Shown here one piece after another: positions 15,816 through 25,156 of a DNA stretch of 42,967 nucleotides (positions are counted from its first letter, which is position 1; the number at the start of each line of letters is the position of its first letter). A program made the translations under genes and the position numbers. Source of the DNA: an uncultured Prevotella sp. (GTDB lineage: Bacteria > Bacteroidota > Bacteroidia > Bacteroidales > Bacteroidaceae); contig CAKOVA010000011.1 in assembly GCA_934120735.1 (NCBI GenBank), forward strand, positions 1 to 42,967, written 5' to 3'. The notes under the pieces are model-generated. The model did no database searches, was not told where the DNA came from, and was given only the letters and a program-made list of their open reading frames with translations.

Positions 15816-16811
15816 ATGGCAGAAGCTATTGATATTCGTGAGTTAAACATGCGGATAGAACAACAGAGCGGTTTTGTGACCGACCTTGTTCGAGGTATGG
15901 ATCAAGTCATCATCGGTCAAAAACATTTGGTTGATTCTTTATTGATTTCCTTGCTCAGCGATGGACACATCTTGTTGGAAGGTGTTCCTGGATTGGCCAA
16001 AACACTGGCCATCAAAACGCTGGCCCAATTGATAGAAGCAGACTACAGTCGAATTCAGTTTACACCCGACTTGTTGCCTGCAGACGTGATTGGTACCCTG
16101 ATTTATTCGCAGAAGGAAGAGAAGTTTCAAGTGAAAAAAGGTCCGGTGTTCGCCAACTTCGTCTTGGCAGATGAGATTAACCGAGCCCCGGCGAAGGTAC
16201 AGAGTGCCTTGTTGGAAGCCATGCAGGAACACCAGGTGACTATCGGTGAAAACACCTTTAAGTTACCCAATCCGTTCTTGGTGATGGCCACGCAAAACCC
16301 CATTGAGCAAGAAGGTACTTATGAGCTCCCCGAGGCTCAGGTAGACCGTTTCATGCTGAAGGTGGTCATCGATTATCCTACCTTGGAAGAGGAGAAACTC
16401 ATCATCCGTGAGAACCTTCAAGGCGCCATGCCGCAGGTTACCGCAGTGACCACTGCCGAGGAAATTCTCAAGGCTCGTACCATTGTCAACGAAGTGTATA
16501 TCGACGAAAAGATTGAACAGTACATCGCTGACATCGTTTTTGCTACCCGATATCCCGAACGCTATCAGATGCCTGAACTGAAAGGCATGATTACGTTCGG
16601 CGGTTCGCCGCGTGCATCGATTAACCTGGCCAAAGCTGCTCGTGCATACGCCTTTATCAAACATCGCGGATACGTTGTTCCCGAAGATGTGAGAGCTGTG
16701 GCACACGACGTGCTGCGTCATCGCATCGGATTGTCGTACGAGGCTGAAGCCAGCAACATGACATCAGAGGAAATCGTGTCGAAAATCATCAACAAGATAG
16801 AAGTGCCATAA
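15816..16811 (+). CDS. moxR: MoxR-family AAA+ ATPase of the aerotolerance operon
   Basis: MoxR ATPases are cytoplasmic AAA+ chaperones that act with VWA-domain partners encoded next to them. The 331-residue product has Walker A GVPGLAKT (about residues 54-61), Walker B VLADEINRAPAKVQSALLEAMQE with the MoxR-typical NRAP segment, sensor 1 MATQNPIEQEGTYELPEAQ, arginine-finger region DRFMLKV and a C-terminal lid with SPRASINLAKAARAYAF. I use the ATG at 15816, six codons after a TTG that opens the same frame. It is first in the operon, followed by a DUF58 protein and batA-batDE, the arrangement described for Bacteroides. Confidence 0.93.
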   Translation: MAEAIDIRELNMRIEQQSGFVTDLVRGMDQVIIGQKHLVDSLLISLLSDGHILLEGVPGLAKTLAIKTLAQLIEADYSRIQFTPDLLPADVIGTLIYSQKEEKFQVKKGPVFANFVLADEINRAPAKVQSALLEAMQEHQVTIGENTFKLPNPFLVMATQNPIEQEGTYELPEAQVDRFMLKVVIDYPTLEEEKLIIRENLQGAMPQVTAVTTAEEILKARTIVNEVYIDEKIEQYIADIVFATRYPERYQMPELKGMITFGGSPRASINLAKAARAYAFIKHRGYVVPEDVRAVAHDVLRHRIGLSYEAEASNMTSEEIVSKIINKIEVP

Positions 16812-16894
16812 AGCGGGACGAGGAACAACTTGAACAGACAGTCGCGTCTGATGAGAAACAACCCTGAAGGGCATGGTTCTACTGGATGAAGAAT

Positions 16895-17785
16895 ATGGAT
16901 ACAAGTGAAATCTTAAAAAAGGTAAGGAAAATTGAGATCAAGACTCGCGGACTGAGTCAGAATATCTTTGCAGGGCAGTATCACACTGCCTTCAAAGGGC
17001 ATGGTATGGCTTTCTCGGAAGTGAGAGAATACCAGTTTGGTGATGATGTCCGTGATATTGATTGGAATGTCACCGCCCGCTTTAACCGTCCCTACATCAA
17101 GGTGTTTGAAGAGGAACGCGAGCTCACGGTGATGCTGCTTATCGACGTCTCCGGCTCTTTGGATTTTGGAACTAAGAAGCAAACCAAAAGAGAGATGGCC
17201 ACTGAGATTGCAGCCACACTTGCCTTTAGCGCCATACAGAACAATGACAAGATTGGTGTAATCTTCTTTTCAGACAGAATAGAGAAATATATCCCGCCTA
17301 AGAAAGGGCGCAAACATATTCTGTACATCATACGCGAGATGTTGGATTTTGAGCCAGAGAGCAAGAAAACAGATGTTGCCATGGCCATAGAATACCTCAC
17401 GCGAATGATGAAACGACGCTGCACGGCCTGCGTGTTAAGCGACTTCTACATCCGTCACGATGCCAAGGAATACGATTGCTTTGAGCATGCCATGAACATT
17501 GCAAACCATAAACACGACATGGTTGCCGTGCAAATATACGATCCACGTGCCAAAAACCTGCCAAACATTGGCCTGATGAAAATATGTGACGCAGAGACGG
17601 GGCATGAGATGATAATAGACACCTCGTCGGCCAAACTGCGCCGCGCCCATACGGCTTATTGGATGGAACGCAATGCCCAACTCAAGCAAACGTTTGCCAA
17701 AAGTGGGGTAGACTGGACGAGTGTGGCAACAGATGAGGACTATGTGAAGGCCATGATGCGACTTTTTGCACAGCGTGGCGTTTAA
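16895..17785 (+). CDS. DUF58 (VWA-like) protein of the bat operon
   Basis: DUF58 proteins are VWA-like partners of MoxR ATPases. The 296-residue product has the conserved GHGMAFSEVREYQFGDDVRDIDWNVTA block (DUF58 core), then LLIDVSGSLDFGT, whose DxSGS is a metal-ion-dependent adhesion-site motif. No signal peptide or TM segment is visible, so it is probably cytoplasmic, unlike many longer membrane-bound DUF58 proteins. I use the second ATG (16895, MDTSEIL) because family members begin with a similar M-x-TSE; the first ATG is at 16886. It lies 83 bp after moxR. Confidence 0.9.
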   Translation: MDTSEILKKVRKIEIKTRGLSQNIFAGQYHTAFKGHGMAFSEVREYQFGDDVRDIDWNVTARFNRPYIKVFEEERELTVMLLIDVSGSLDFGTKKQTKREMATEIAATLAFSAIQNNDKIGVIFFSDRIEKYIPPKKGRKHILYIIREMLDFEPESKKTDVAMAIEYLTRMMKRRCTACVLSDFYIRHDAKEYDCFEHAMNIANHKHDMVAVQIYDPRAKNLPNIGLMKICDAETGHEMIIDTSSAKLRRAHTAYWMERNAQLKQTFAKSGVDWTSVATDEDYVKAMMRLFAQRGV

Positions 17786-17840
17786 AGAATTTGTCTGTGG
17801 TGTGCAAACCATCTATCTGGTGTGTAAATACCATATAAGA

Positions 17841-18923
17841 ATGAATGTAAACATGAAATATATCGTTGGTATCTTGCTTTGCCTTTTGTGCAAAACAAGC
17901 ATGTCTGCCCAAACGGCCGTCGAACAAAAGATTGATTCGGTTGGCATCTTCATAGGGCAGCAGGCTCACCTGACCATTGACGTGACGGCTCATGAGCGTG
18001 CCAAGATTCAATTTCCATCCCTCAAACCCTCACAGTATTTAGTTCCGGGAGTAGAAATCATTGACGTTTCGGATGCCGATACCACGGCGTTGGACAACCA
18101 CTTCGTGAAGGTGTCCAAGAAATATACCATCACCTCGTTTGATGAAAAACTATATGCCATTCCCGGGCAGAAAGTAAAGATTGATGGAAAGGAATATGTG
18201 GGTGGAACCTTGGCGTTGAAGGTGGTTACCATGGATGTGGACACGCTGCATCCCAACCAGTTTTTCCCACCAAAGGACGTACAGGACAATCCTTTCCTTT
18301 GGAGTGAATGGAGTCCTGTCTTTTGGATGAGCGTACTCATGTTAGTACTCTGTATCTTAGGATTTTATCTCTACCTCAGACTCAAGAACAACAAGCCCAT
18401 CATTACCCGAATTAAAATCGTCAAGAAGATACCTCCTCATCAGAAAGCCCTTACGGCTATCGAGAAGTTGAAAGAGGAAAAGATGACTACCTCAACCGAT
18501 CAGAAAACTTACTATACCGAGCTGACTGACACGTTGAGGAAGTATATCGAGGAACGTTTCGGCTTCAACGCTATGGAGATGACCACCACTGAAATCATCT
18601 ACCATTTGCAACAAAACGGTGACCGCAAGATGATGGACGAGCTGAAGGGACTGTTCGAAACGGCCGATTTGGTGAAATTCGCTAAGCACGAGGCGCTCAT
18701 CAACGAAAATGACATGAACCTTGTCAATGCCATCAATTTCATTGATCAGACAAAGATTGAGGGACAGCCTACCGAAGAACGCATCGTGCCTAAACTCGAT
18801 GAGAGTGACAGGCGTAAGCAAAAAAACAGAATGACAATCAAGACCTTACTCGCGGTCATAGGCATTGGTGTGCTGGGCCTGCTGGTTTATGTCATCTATC
18901 ATGTCTATCTCCTGGTGATTTGA
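17841..18923 (+). CDS. Two-TM bat-operon membrane protein (DUF4381-like position)
   Basis: The 360-residue product has a signal peptide (MNVNMKYIVGILLCLLCK..., cleavage near MSA/QT), a periplasmic region of about 150 residues, a TM segment around WSPVFWMSVLMLVLCILGF, a cytoplasmic region of about 130 residues with Lys/Glu-rich helices, and a last TM near the C terminus (LLAVIGIGVLGLLVYVIY). Proteins with this layout, often labelled DUF4381 or hypothetical, usually sit between the DUF58 gene and batA. Its role is unknown, but it may hold the VWA proteins at the membrane. The frame is open from 17766, overlapping the DUF58 gene; the ATG at 17841 (or 17853) fits the signal peptide. Confidence 0.75.
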   Translation: MNVNMKYIVGILLCLLCKTSMSAQTAVEQKIDSVGIFIGQQAHLTIDVTAHERAKIQFPSLKPSQYLVPGVEIIDVSDADTTALDNHFVKVSKKYTITSFDEKLYAIPGQKVKIDGKEYVGGTLALKVVTMDVDTLHPNQFFPPKDVQDNPFLWSEWSPVFWMSVLMLVLCILGFYLYLRLKNNKPIITRIKIVKKIPPHQKALTAIEKLKEEKMTTSTDQKTYYTELTDTLRKYIEERFGFNAMEMTTTEIIYHLQQNGDRKMMDELKGLFETADLVKFAKHEALINENDMNLVNAINFIDQTKIEGQPTEERIVPKLDESDRRKQKNRMTIKTLLAVIGIGVLGLLVYVIYHVYLLVI

Positions 18924-18960
18924 TTGGGAGCGGATGTGATGTCATTAAAATGAATGAAAC

Positions 18961-19959
18961 GTGGAATTTGTAAATAAAGAATATTTCCTGCTGCTGTTGT
19001 TGCTCATTCCCTATGTGGTATGGTACTTCCTTTATCGTAAGAAGAGTGAGCCAACCATGCGAATGAGCGACACGCATGCTTATCTGTTCGCACCCAAAAG
19101 CTGGCGAATGCGGCTGATTCATCTGCCCATGGTGCTTCGGTGCGTCACCTTCATCCTGGTGGTGTGTGTGCTGGCTCGGCCACAAACGCGCAACTCATGG
19201 GATCAACGGTCTGTCGAGGGCATTGACATCATGCTGGCCATGGACGTTTCTACGTCTATGTTGGCTGAGGACTTGAGACCCAATAGATTGGAAGCGGCCA
19301 AGAATGTTGCTGCCGAATTTATTTCAGGCAGGCCCAATGACAACATCGGACTGACGATATTCGCTGGAGAATCGTTCACCCAATGTCCTATGACAACCGA
19401 TCACGCCTCGCTCTTGAACCTGTTGCGAAACGTTCGTACAGACATCGCTGCGCGTGGATTGATTTCTGATGGTACGGCCGTAGGGATGGGATTGGCCAAC
19501 GCTGTTTCGCGTTTGAAAGACTCCAAGGCCAAGAGTAAAGTGGTGATTCTCATCACCGATGGCAGCAACAACATGGGTGACATCTCGCCGATGACCAGTG
19601 CCCAGATTGCCCAGAGCTTGGGCATCAGGGTGTATACCATTGGCGTAGGAACCAACAATGTGGCTCCTTATCCCATGAATGTGGGAGGGACGACACAATA
19701 TGTGAACATTCCGGTGGAGATAGACTCAAAGACCTTGAGTGACATCGCCGCTGTGACGGAAGGCAACTTCTACAGGGCAACCAATAACAAGGAATTGAAA
19801 CAGATTTACAACGATATAGACAAGTTGGAGAAAACAAAGATGGAAGTCAAGAAATTCTCCAAGCGTTATGAAGCCTTTCAGCCGTTTGCTTTAGCGGCTA
19901 TCATCAGCTTGCTGTTGGAACTGCTGCTGAGAAATACGGTTTTGCGCCGTATTCCTTAA
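18961..19959 (+). CDS. batA: BatA, VWA-domain aerotolerance protein
   Basis: BatA is an inner-membrane VWA protein of the Bacteroides aerotolerance operon. The 332 residues contain two N-terminal TM segments (about 9-24 and 57-72), a VWA domain with the MIDAS motif DVSTS at 95-99 (D95, S97, S99) and ILITDGSNN further on, and a C-terminal TM (about 311-327). A GTG at 18961 is the start; no in-frame ATG lies nearby, and the resulting MEFVNKEYF fits the family start. In B. fragilis loss of the bat genes reduced oxygen tolerance, but the mechanism remains unsettled. Confidence 0.92.
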   Translation: MEFVNKEYFLLLLLLIPYVVWYFLYRKKSEPTMRMSDTHAYLFAPKSWRMRLIHLPMVLRCVTFILVVCVLARPQTRNSWDQRSVEGIDIMLAMDVSTSMLAEDLRPNRLEAAKNVAAEFISGRPNDNIGLTIFAGESFTQCPMTTDHASLLNLLRNVRTDIAARGLISDGTAVGMGLANAVSRLKDSKAKSKVVILITDGSNNMGDISPMTSAQIAQSLGIRVYTIGVGTNNVAPYPMNVGGTTQYVNIPVEIDSKTLSDIAAVTEGNFYRATNNKELKQIYNDIDKLEKTKMEVKKFSKRYEAFQPFALAAIISLLLELLLRNTVLRRIP

Positions 19960-20049
19960 AGGTTTTATGGCGCAACTCGTCAAACTTGTTCGCGTGAAAA
20001 ACGTACGACGGCTGTATAAGTTGTATAATATGTTGAATACGGAAAGTAT

Positions 20050-21087
20050 ATGGTAAGATTTGAAGACCCGATATATCTTTGGCTATTAGTCCTGATTCCA
20101 CTATTAGCATTGGTTCGTTTTGTGGACTACCGCCGAAGAAGACAGAAATTAAAGAAGTTTGGTGACCCCGAACTCTTGAAGTTGCAGATGGCCGACACCT
20201 CGAAGTATCGCCCGTCTGTCAAGTTCTGGTTGTTGCAGGCTGCACTGGCTTTGCTCATCATCATGTTTGCCCGGCCACAGATGGGGTCGAAGATATCCAA
20301 CGAGAAGCGCAGAGGCATAGAAACCATCATCGCTTTGGATATCTCAAACTCCATGATGGCAGAAGATGTGGTTCCGTCAAGATTGGCCAAGAGTAAGCTG
20401 ATGGTAGAAAACTTGGTGGACAACTTTACCAACGACAAAATAGGGCTTGTGGTGTTTGCCGGAGAGGCTTTTGTGCAATTGCCCATTACGAGTGATTACG
20501 TTAGTGCGAAGATGTTTCTGCAGAATGCCGATCCTTCACTCATCACCACCCAAGGCACAAATATAGCGCAGGCCATCCGCTTGTCTATGAGTAGCTTCAC
20601 GCAACAAGATAAAGTGGGGCGTGCCATCATCTTGATCACCGACGGTGAAGACCATGAAGGTGAGGCGTTGGAGGCAGCCAAAGAAGCTCGGAAGAAAGGC
20701 ATCAACGTATATATATTAGGTGTAGGTGAAACCAAAGGTGCTCCCATTCCAACACCAGACGGTGGCTATATGACTGATGATACGGGACAAACCGTTATGA
20801 CAGCCTTGAACGAGAAGATGTGTCAAGAAGTGGCTAAGGCTGGTGAAGGAACCTACATACACGTTGACAACACGAGTGATGCGCAGAAGCAATTAAATGA
20901 CGAGCTGGCTAAACTGCAGAAAGGTGAAACCAACAGTGTCATTTATAGTGAATATGACGAGCAGTTTCAGGCTTTTGCCATTCTGGCTCTCCTATTGTTG
21001 ATACTTGAAATATGCATATTGGAAAGCAAAAATCCAATGCTGAGTAAGGTTCGGCTGTTCAAAAAAAAGGAGAATAGAGAAGGATGA
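20050..21087 (+). CDS. batB: BatB, VWA-domain aerotolerance protein
   Basis: BatB is a paralogue of BatA. The 345 residues start MVRFEDPIYLWLL with a TM segment (about 9-24), a second TM at about 58-73, a VWA domain with MIDAS DISNS at 97-101, ILITDGEDHEGEALEAA, and a C-terminal TM (about 313-328) followed by a basic tail (LFKKKENREG). It lies 90 bp after batA and its stop overlaps the batC start as ATGA. Two neighbouring VWA proteins with the same orientation in the membrane suggest a hetero-oligomer, an inference from family data. Confidence 0.93.
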   Translation: MVRFEDPIYLWLLVLIPLLALVRFVDYRRRRQKLKKFGDPELLKLQMADTSKYRPSVKFWLLQAALALLIIMFARPQMGSKISNEKRRGIETIIALDISNSMMAEDVVPSRLAKSKLMVENLVDNFTNDKIGLVVFAGEAFVQLPITSDYVSAKMFLQNADPSLITTQGTNIAQAIRLSMSSFTQQDKVGRAIILITDGEDHEGEALEAAKEARKKGINVYILGVGETKGAPIPTPDGGYMTDDTGQTVMTALNEKMCQEVAKAGEGTYIHVDNTSDAQKQLNDELAKLQKGETNSVIYSEYDEQFQAFAILALLLLILEICILESKNPMLSKVRLFKKKENREG

Positions 21088-21776
21088 ATAATACATTAAT
21101 CAGATATATGCTGGGCTTGTTTGTCATGGCTTTGTGCGTGACAAACGTGTATGCGCAGAGTGACCGGCAGTTTATTCGCTCGGGCAATAAGCTGTATCGG
21201 TCGCAAAACTACGCCAAGGCAGAAGCTGAATATCGTAAAGCCATTGCGCAAAATGGTCAAAATCCACAAGCTTTGTACAATCTTGGATGTGCGCTGATGA
21301 TGCAGCAGAAAGATTCTGCGGCGATTGTGCAATATGAAAATGCGGGGAAGTTGGAAAGCAGTAAATCCAGAAAGGCGAAGATATTCCATAACATCGGGGT
21401 GATTTGTCAGAATCATCAAATGTATGGAGAGGCGATTGAAGCCTATAAAGAGAGTCTTCGTAACAATCCGGATGACAACGAGACGCGCTACAACCTGGCT
21501 CTTTGCAAACGCCAACAGAAGAATCAAAAGCAGAATGGTGGCGAACAAAAGAAGAAAGATGATCAGAAAGGTAAGGACAAACAGAAGAAAGATGATCAGC
21601 AACAAAAGCAACAGGACCAGCAGCAACAGCAAAAGAACAAGCCGAAGGATCGGATGAGTAAGGAAAATGCTGAGCAACTCTTGAATGCCGCCACGCAGCA
21701 AGAAAAGGCCACACAGCAACGCATGAAGAAAGCCATGCGGCAGTCGGGCAAGAAAAAGCTGAAGAAGAATTGGTAA
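21084..21776 (+). CDS. batC: BatC, periplasmic TPR protein
   Basis: The 230-residue product has a signal peptide (MNNTLIRYMLGLFVMALCVTNVYA), TPR units (about 30-145: LYRSQNYAKAEAEYRKA, YNLGCALMMQQKDSA, MYGEAIEAYKESLRNNPDDNE) and a Gln/Lys-rich low-complexity tail (about 150-195, many KK and QQ pairs), then a short helical end. BatC probably acts as a periplasmic protein-protein adaptor for BatA/BatB. It is translationally coupled to batB by a 4-bp overlap and ends 19 bp before the chosen batDE start. The low-complexity tail gives long open frames on the opposite strand, which I treat as shadows. Confidence 0.9.
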   Translation: MNNTLIRYMLGLFVMALCVTNVYAQSDRQFIRSGNKLYRSQNYAKAEAEYRKAIAQNGQNPQALYNLGCALMMQQKDSAAIVQYENAGKLESSKSRKAKIFHNIGVICQNHQMYGEAIEAYKESLRNNPDDNETRYNLALCKRQQKNQKQNGGEQKKKDDQKGKDKQKKDDQQQKQQDQQQQQKNKPKDRMSKENAEQLLNAATQQEKATQQRMKKAMRQSGKKKLKKNW

Positions 21777-21795
21777 ATCACACGTGATTAAAAGG

Positions 21796-24408
21796 ATGAA
21801 TAAGAAAAGGATGAAGCAATATCTCAATTATATATTTATCACCATACTCATTGGTGCGTTGTGCCCACTGGTTGGCAACGCACAATCCATCACCGTGTCG
21901 GTGCCATCTCATGTGTCAGTAGGAGAGAACTTCAGGCTGTCGTATACCATCAACACACAAGAGGTAGACGATTTCAGAGCTGGTAACATTCCTGATGCTA
22001 TCGAGGTGATTGCCGGACCGTACACATCCAGCCAGTCGAGCTTTCAGATGGTCAACGGTCATACCAGCAGTTCGTCTTCTATCACATACACCTATACGTT
22101 GTATGCCTCCAAGAACGGTACGTACACCATACCAGCAGCACGTGCACGCATCAACGGAAAGACCATTACGTCGAGAGTGGCGAAAGTGACTGTGTCAGGT
22201 ACCGCACGACAGAACAATGGTGCGCCTCAGATGCACGATGACTATGCTGGGGAGGCACAAATGAGAAAGGCTGGGAGCAAGATATCGGGTAACGATTTGT
22301 TCATCAAGGTGAGTGCCAACAAGCGAAGAGTGCATGAACAGGAACCCATCCTGCTGACCTATAAAGTATATACGCTTGTTGATTTGACACAACTGGAGGG
22401 TAAGATGCCCGACTTGACAGGCTTTCACACGCAGGAAATCAAGCTGCCACAACAGAAAAACTTCCATGTAGAAAAGGTCAACGGGAAAAACTATCGCTGT
22501 GTTACCTGGAGTCAGTATGTCATGTATCCGCAAGTAACGGGAAAATTAGAGATACCAAGCATCACCTTCAAAGGCATCGTTGTCCAGCAGAATAGGGCCG
22601 TCGATCCCTTTGAAGCGTTCTTCAACGGAGGCTCTGGTTATGTGGAAGTAAAACGCAATATCGTGGCTCCGGGGCTGACGGTGCAGGTAGACCCATTGCC
22701 TAAGCGTCCATCAGACTTTTCTGGTGGGGTGGGAAAATTCAACCTTTCAGCTTCGGTCAATCACACGGAAGTGAAAGCTGGCGAACCTATATCCCTTCGT
22801 GTAGTTGTGGGAGGCGTAGGTAATCTGAAACTGATTAAACAGCCAGACGTTGCATTTCCAAAAGACTTTGACAAGTATGATGCGAAGATAACGGATAAAA
22901 CCAAATTGACGGCAAATGGAGTTGAAGGCAACATGATTTATGACATCCTGGCGGTTCCCAGAAATCAGGGACAGTATGACATACCTCCCATTGCGTTTAC
23001 TTATTATGACACGGGGCTGAATGCTTACAAAACCATCAAGACGCAGGCTTTCAAGATAAACGTGAAGAAGGGTGATGGCAAAGGTTCTTCGGTTGCTGAC
23101 TATCGACAGGAGAAGGCTAACGACATCAGAGGACTTAAGCAACAGAAGGTGAGAATGCACCGTGTTGATGAGTTCTTCTTTGGTTCTCCGCAATATTGGG
23201 TGAGCTTATTGGTGCCGCTGTTGGCATTTATCATCTTGTTGGTGGTGTTCCGCAAACGCGCTTTAGATCATGCAGACATTGTGAAAATGCGAGGTAAGAA
23301 AGCCAACAAAGTAGCAACTAAGCGACTGAAGAAAGCCAGAAACCTCATGGAACAAAAAAAACAAGCCGAGTTCTATGATGAGGTGTTACATGCCTTGTGG
23401 GGATATGTTAGTGATAAATTGAACATGCCAGTTGAACAGTTGTCACGTGAGAACATCGCTGACAATTTGCAACGACAGGCTGTTGATAGCAAAACTATCG
23501 ATACATTTATCTCGGCACTGGATGAATGTGAGTTTGAAAGATATGCTCCAGGTGACCCATCGGGTAATATGAATAAGACGATTGACTCAGCCATGACCGC
23601 GATTATGGAAATAGAAAATGTGATGAAAACGAGCTCAAAACATAAAAACAATTCGACTGTTCATGGCAAAACATTCCTGTTGTGTGCGTTGATGGCAATT
23701 GTGTCCCTATCTGCTTCGGCCATCACCAAGGAGAACGCCGATACCGAATATAAACGAGGCAATTATCAACAGGCCATCAAGGATTATGAAGAATTGCTCA
23801 AAAAAGGCGTCAATGCTGACTTGTACTACAATTTGGGCAACGCATATTATCGTACGGATAATATCACCCAGGCCATCCTTGCCTACGAACGTGCGCTGAT
23901 GCTGTCTCCCGGTGACGATGACATTCGTTTCAATTTGCAGTTTGCCAGCTCAAAAACCATTGATAAGATTACTCCAGAGAGCGAAATGTTCTTCGTTACT
24001 TGGTATCACTCATTGGTCAATTTTACGAGTGTTGACAACTGGGCTGTCATGGCAATTGTGTCCATTGTATTGGTGTTGTTGCTAGTACTCATGTTTCTCT
24101 TTGGTCCCACCGAGTTGTTGAGAAAGATTGGCTTTTATGGCGGATGCTTGTTCTTTATCCTCTTTGTTTTCTGTAACTTCTTTGCTTATCAGCAGAAGAA
24201 TAATCTTCAAAACAGGACGGCAGCCATTGTCATTGCTCCATCCGTCGCAGTCAAGAAGACACCAGCTAATGGAAGTGCAGATGAGTTTGTCATCCATGAG
24301 GGTACAAAGGTGGACATCACAGACAAAGGACTCAAAGATTGGCGTGGCATTCGCCTAGCTGATGGGAGAGAAGGGTGGTTGCGAACCCGTCAGATAGAAG
24401 AAATATAA
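21796..24408 (+). CDS. batD: BatD-BatE fusion protein
   Basis: Numbering from the GTG at 21784, the reading frame has a signal peptide (about 13-34), the BatD periplasmic beta-sandwich region (about 35-460), a TM (about 474-490), a cytoplasmic helical domain (about 493-613), then a second apparent protein: M614 followed by a hydrophobic stretch FLLCALMAIVSLSASA (631-646), TPR units (about 650-715), TMs at about 755-773 and 784-801, and a bacterial SH3-like domain (about 812-874). The second part is BatE. In Bacteroides these are separate genes. The alternating topology is consistent, with all sensor-like parts in the periplasm. I use the ATG at 21796 over the GTG at 21784. Confidence 0.88.
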   Translation: MNKKRMKQYLNYIFITILIGALCPLVGNAQSITVSVPSHVSVGENFRLSYTINTQEVDDFRAGNIPDAIEVIAGPYTSSQSSFQMVNGHTSSSSSITYTYTLYASKNGTYTIPAARARINGKTITSRVAKVTVSGTARQNNGAPQMHDDYAGEAQMRKAGSKISGNDLFIKVSANKRRVHEQEPILLTYKVYTLVDLTQLEGKMPDLTGFHTQEIKLPQQKNFHVEKVNGKNYRCVTWSQYVMYPQVTGKLEIPSITFKGIVVQQNRAVDPFEAFFNGGSGYVEVKRNIVAPGLTVQVDPLPKRPSDFSGGVGKFNLSASVNHTEVKAGEPISLRVVVGGVGNLKLIKQPDVAFPKDFDKYDAKITDKTKLTANGVEGNMIYDILAVPRNQGQYDIPPIAFTYYDTGLNAYKTIKTQAFKINVKKGDGKGSSVADYRQEKANDIRGLKQQKVRMHRVDEFFFGSPQYWVSLLVPLLAFIILLVVFRKRALDHADIVKMRGKKANKVATKRLKKARNLMEQKKQAEFYDEVLHALWGYVSDKLNMPVEQLSRENIADNLQRQAVDSKTIDTFISALDECEFERYAPGDPSGNMNKTIDSAMTAIMEIENVMKTSSKHKNNSTVHGKTFLLCALMAIVSLSASAITKENADTEYKRGNYQQAIKDYEELLKKGVNADLYYNLGNAYYRTDNITQAILAYERALMLSPGDDDIRFNLQFASSKTIDKITPESEMFFVTWYHSLVNFTSVDNWAVMAIVSIVLVLLLVLMFLFGPTELLRKIGFYGGCLFFILFVFCNFFAYQQKNNLQNRTAAIVIAPSVAVKKTPANGSADEFVIHEGTKVDITDKGLKDWRGIRLADGREGWLRTRQIEEI

Positions 24409-24434
24409 TACATTATTAATACAGCATCCTGAAG

Positions 24435-25133
24435 TTGAATATACAAGCATTAACCGATCTGGATCATCAACTGCTGTTTGCATTGAACGGTTCTGACTCA
24501 TTGTTTCTAGATGGAATGATGATGACCTTGACGTCCAGTGTGACATGGATTCCTCTGTATGTCGCCTTGTTTTATCTTGTTATCAAGAACAATGAGACGA
24601 TGACACAGATATTTCTCGTCATTGGTTTTGCCACCTTGTGCTTGCTACTTTCATCAGTAATGACCGATGCCTTTATCAAACCATTGGTGGGTAGGATTCG
24701 TCCTTGTAACGACCCGATGCTGAAATACCAAATCGACGTGGTTGACCAATATCGTCCGCGGACTTTCAGTTTCTTTTCAGGACATGCGTCCAACACGTTT
24801 TCTATTGCCCTGTTTCTCTGTCTGTTAGTCAGAAGTAGTTTGTTCAGCTTCTTTATGATCACATGGTCTCTGCTCAATGCCTATACTAGACTATACTTAG
24901 GTGTTCATTATCCAAGTGACGTTCTGGTAGGGTTTGCTTGGGCAACCGTCGTAGGGTTAAGTACCTATTGGATGTATTGTCGGGTGAATCGAAAGCTCTC
25001 GGCGAATGCGAATTACATCTCAAGTCAGTACACCCAAACGGGGTATAACTATAAGGACGTTCATCTTGTTATCTTAGTGATGTCTTTGTCGTTCATGTAT
25101 GCTATATTTAGAGGATTAGTGTTGTTTACTTAA
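24435..25133 (+). CDS. PAP2-family membrane phosphatase
   Basis: This is an integral membrane acid phosphatase of the PAP2 superfamily, acting on lipid phosphates such as undecaprenyl pyrophosphate, phosphatidylglycerol phosphate or lipid A. The 232 residues show all three motifs: K82-x6-R89-P90 (KPLVGRIRP), S115-G116-H117 (FFSGHAS) and R152-x5-H158-x3-D162 (RLYLGVHYPSD), embedded in about six TM segments. The start is a TTG at 24435, 26 bp after batDE; no upstream ATG fits, and MNIQALTDLDHQLLFALN resembles family starts. The substrate cannot be assigned from sequence alone. Confidence 0.88.
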   Translation: MNIQALTDLDHQLLFALNGSDSLFLDGMMMTLTSSVTWIPLYVALFYLVIKNNETMTQIFLVIGFATLCLLLSSVMTDAFIKPLVGRIRPCNDPMLKYQIDVVDQYRPRTFSFFSGHASNTFSIALFLCLLVRSSLFSFFMITWSLLNAYTRLYLGVHYPSDVLVGFAWATVVGLSTYWMYCRVNRKLSANANYISSQYTQTGYNYKDVHLVILVMSLSFMYAIFRGLVLFT

Positions 25134-25156
25134 TGAAGGAAAGAACGAAGAAATAA

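Noticed and set aside
21096..21827. Hydrophobic antisense frame across batC
   Set aside because: It arises from the Gln/Lys-rich codons of batC read in reverse (poly-Leu-like); no support for a gene.
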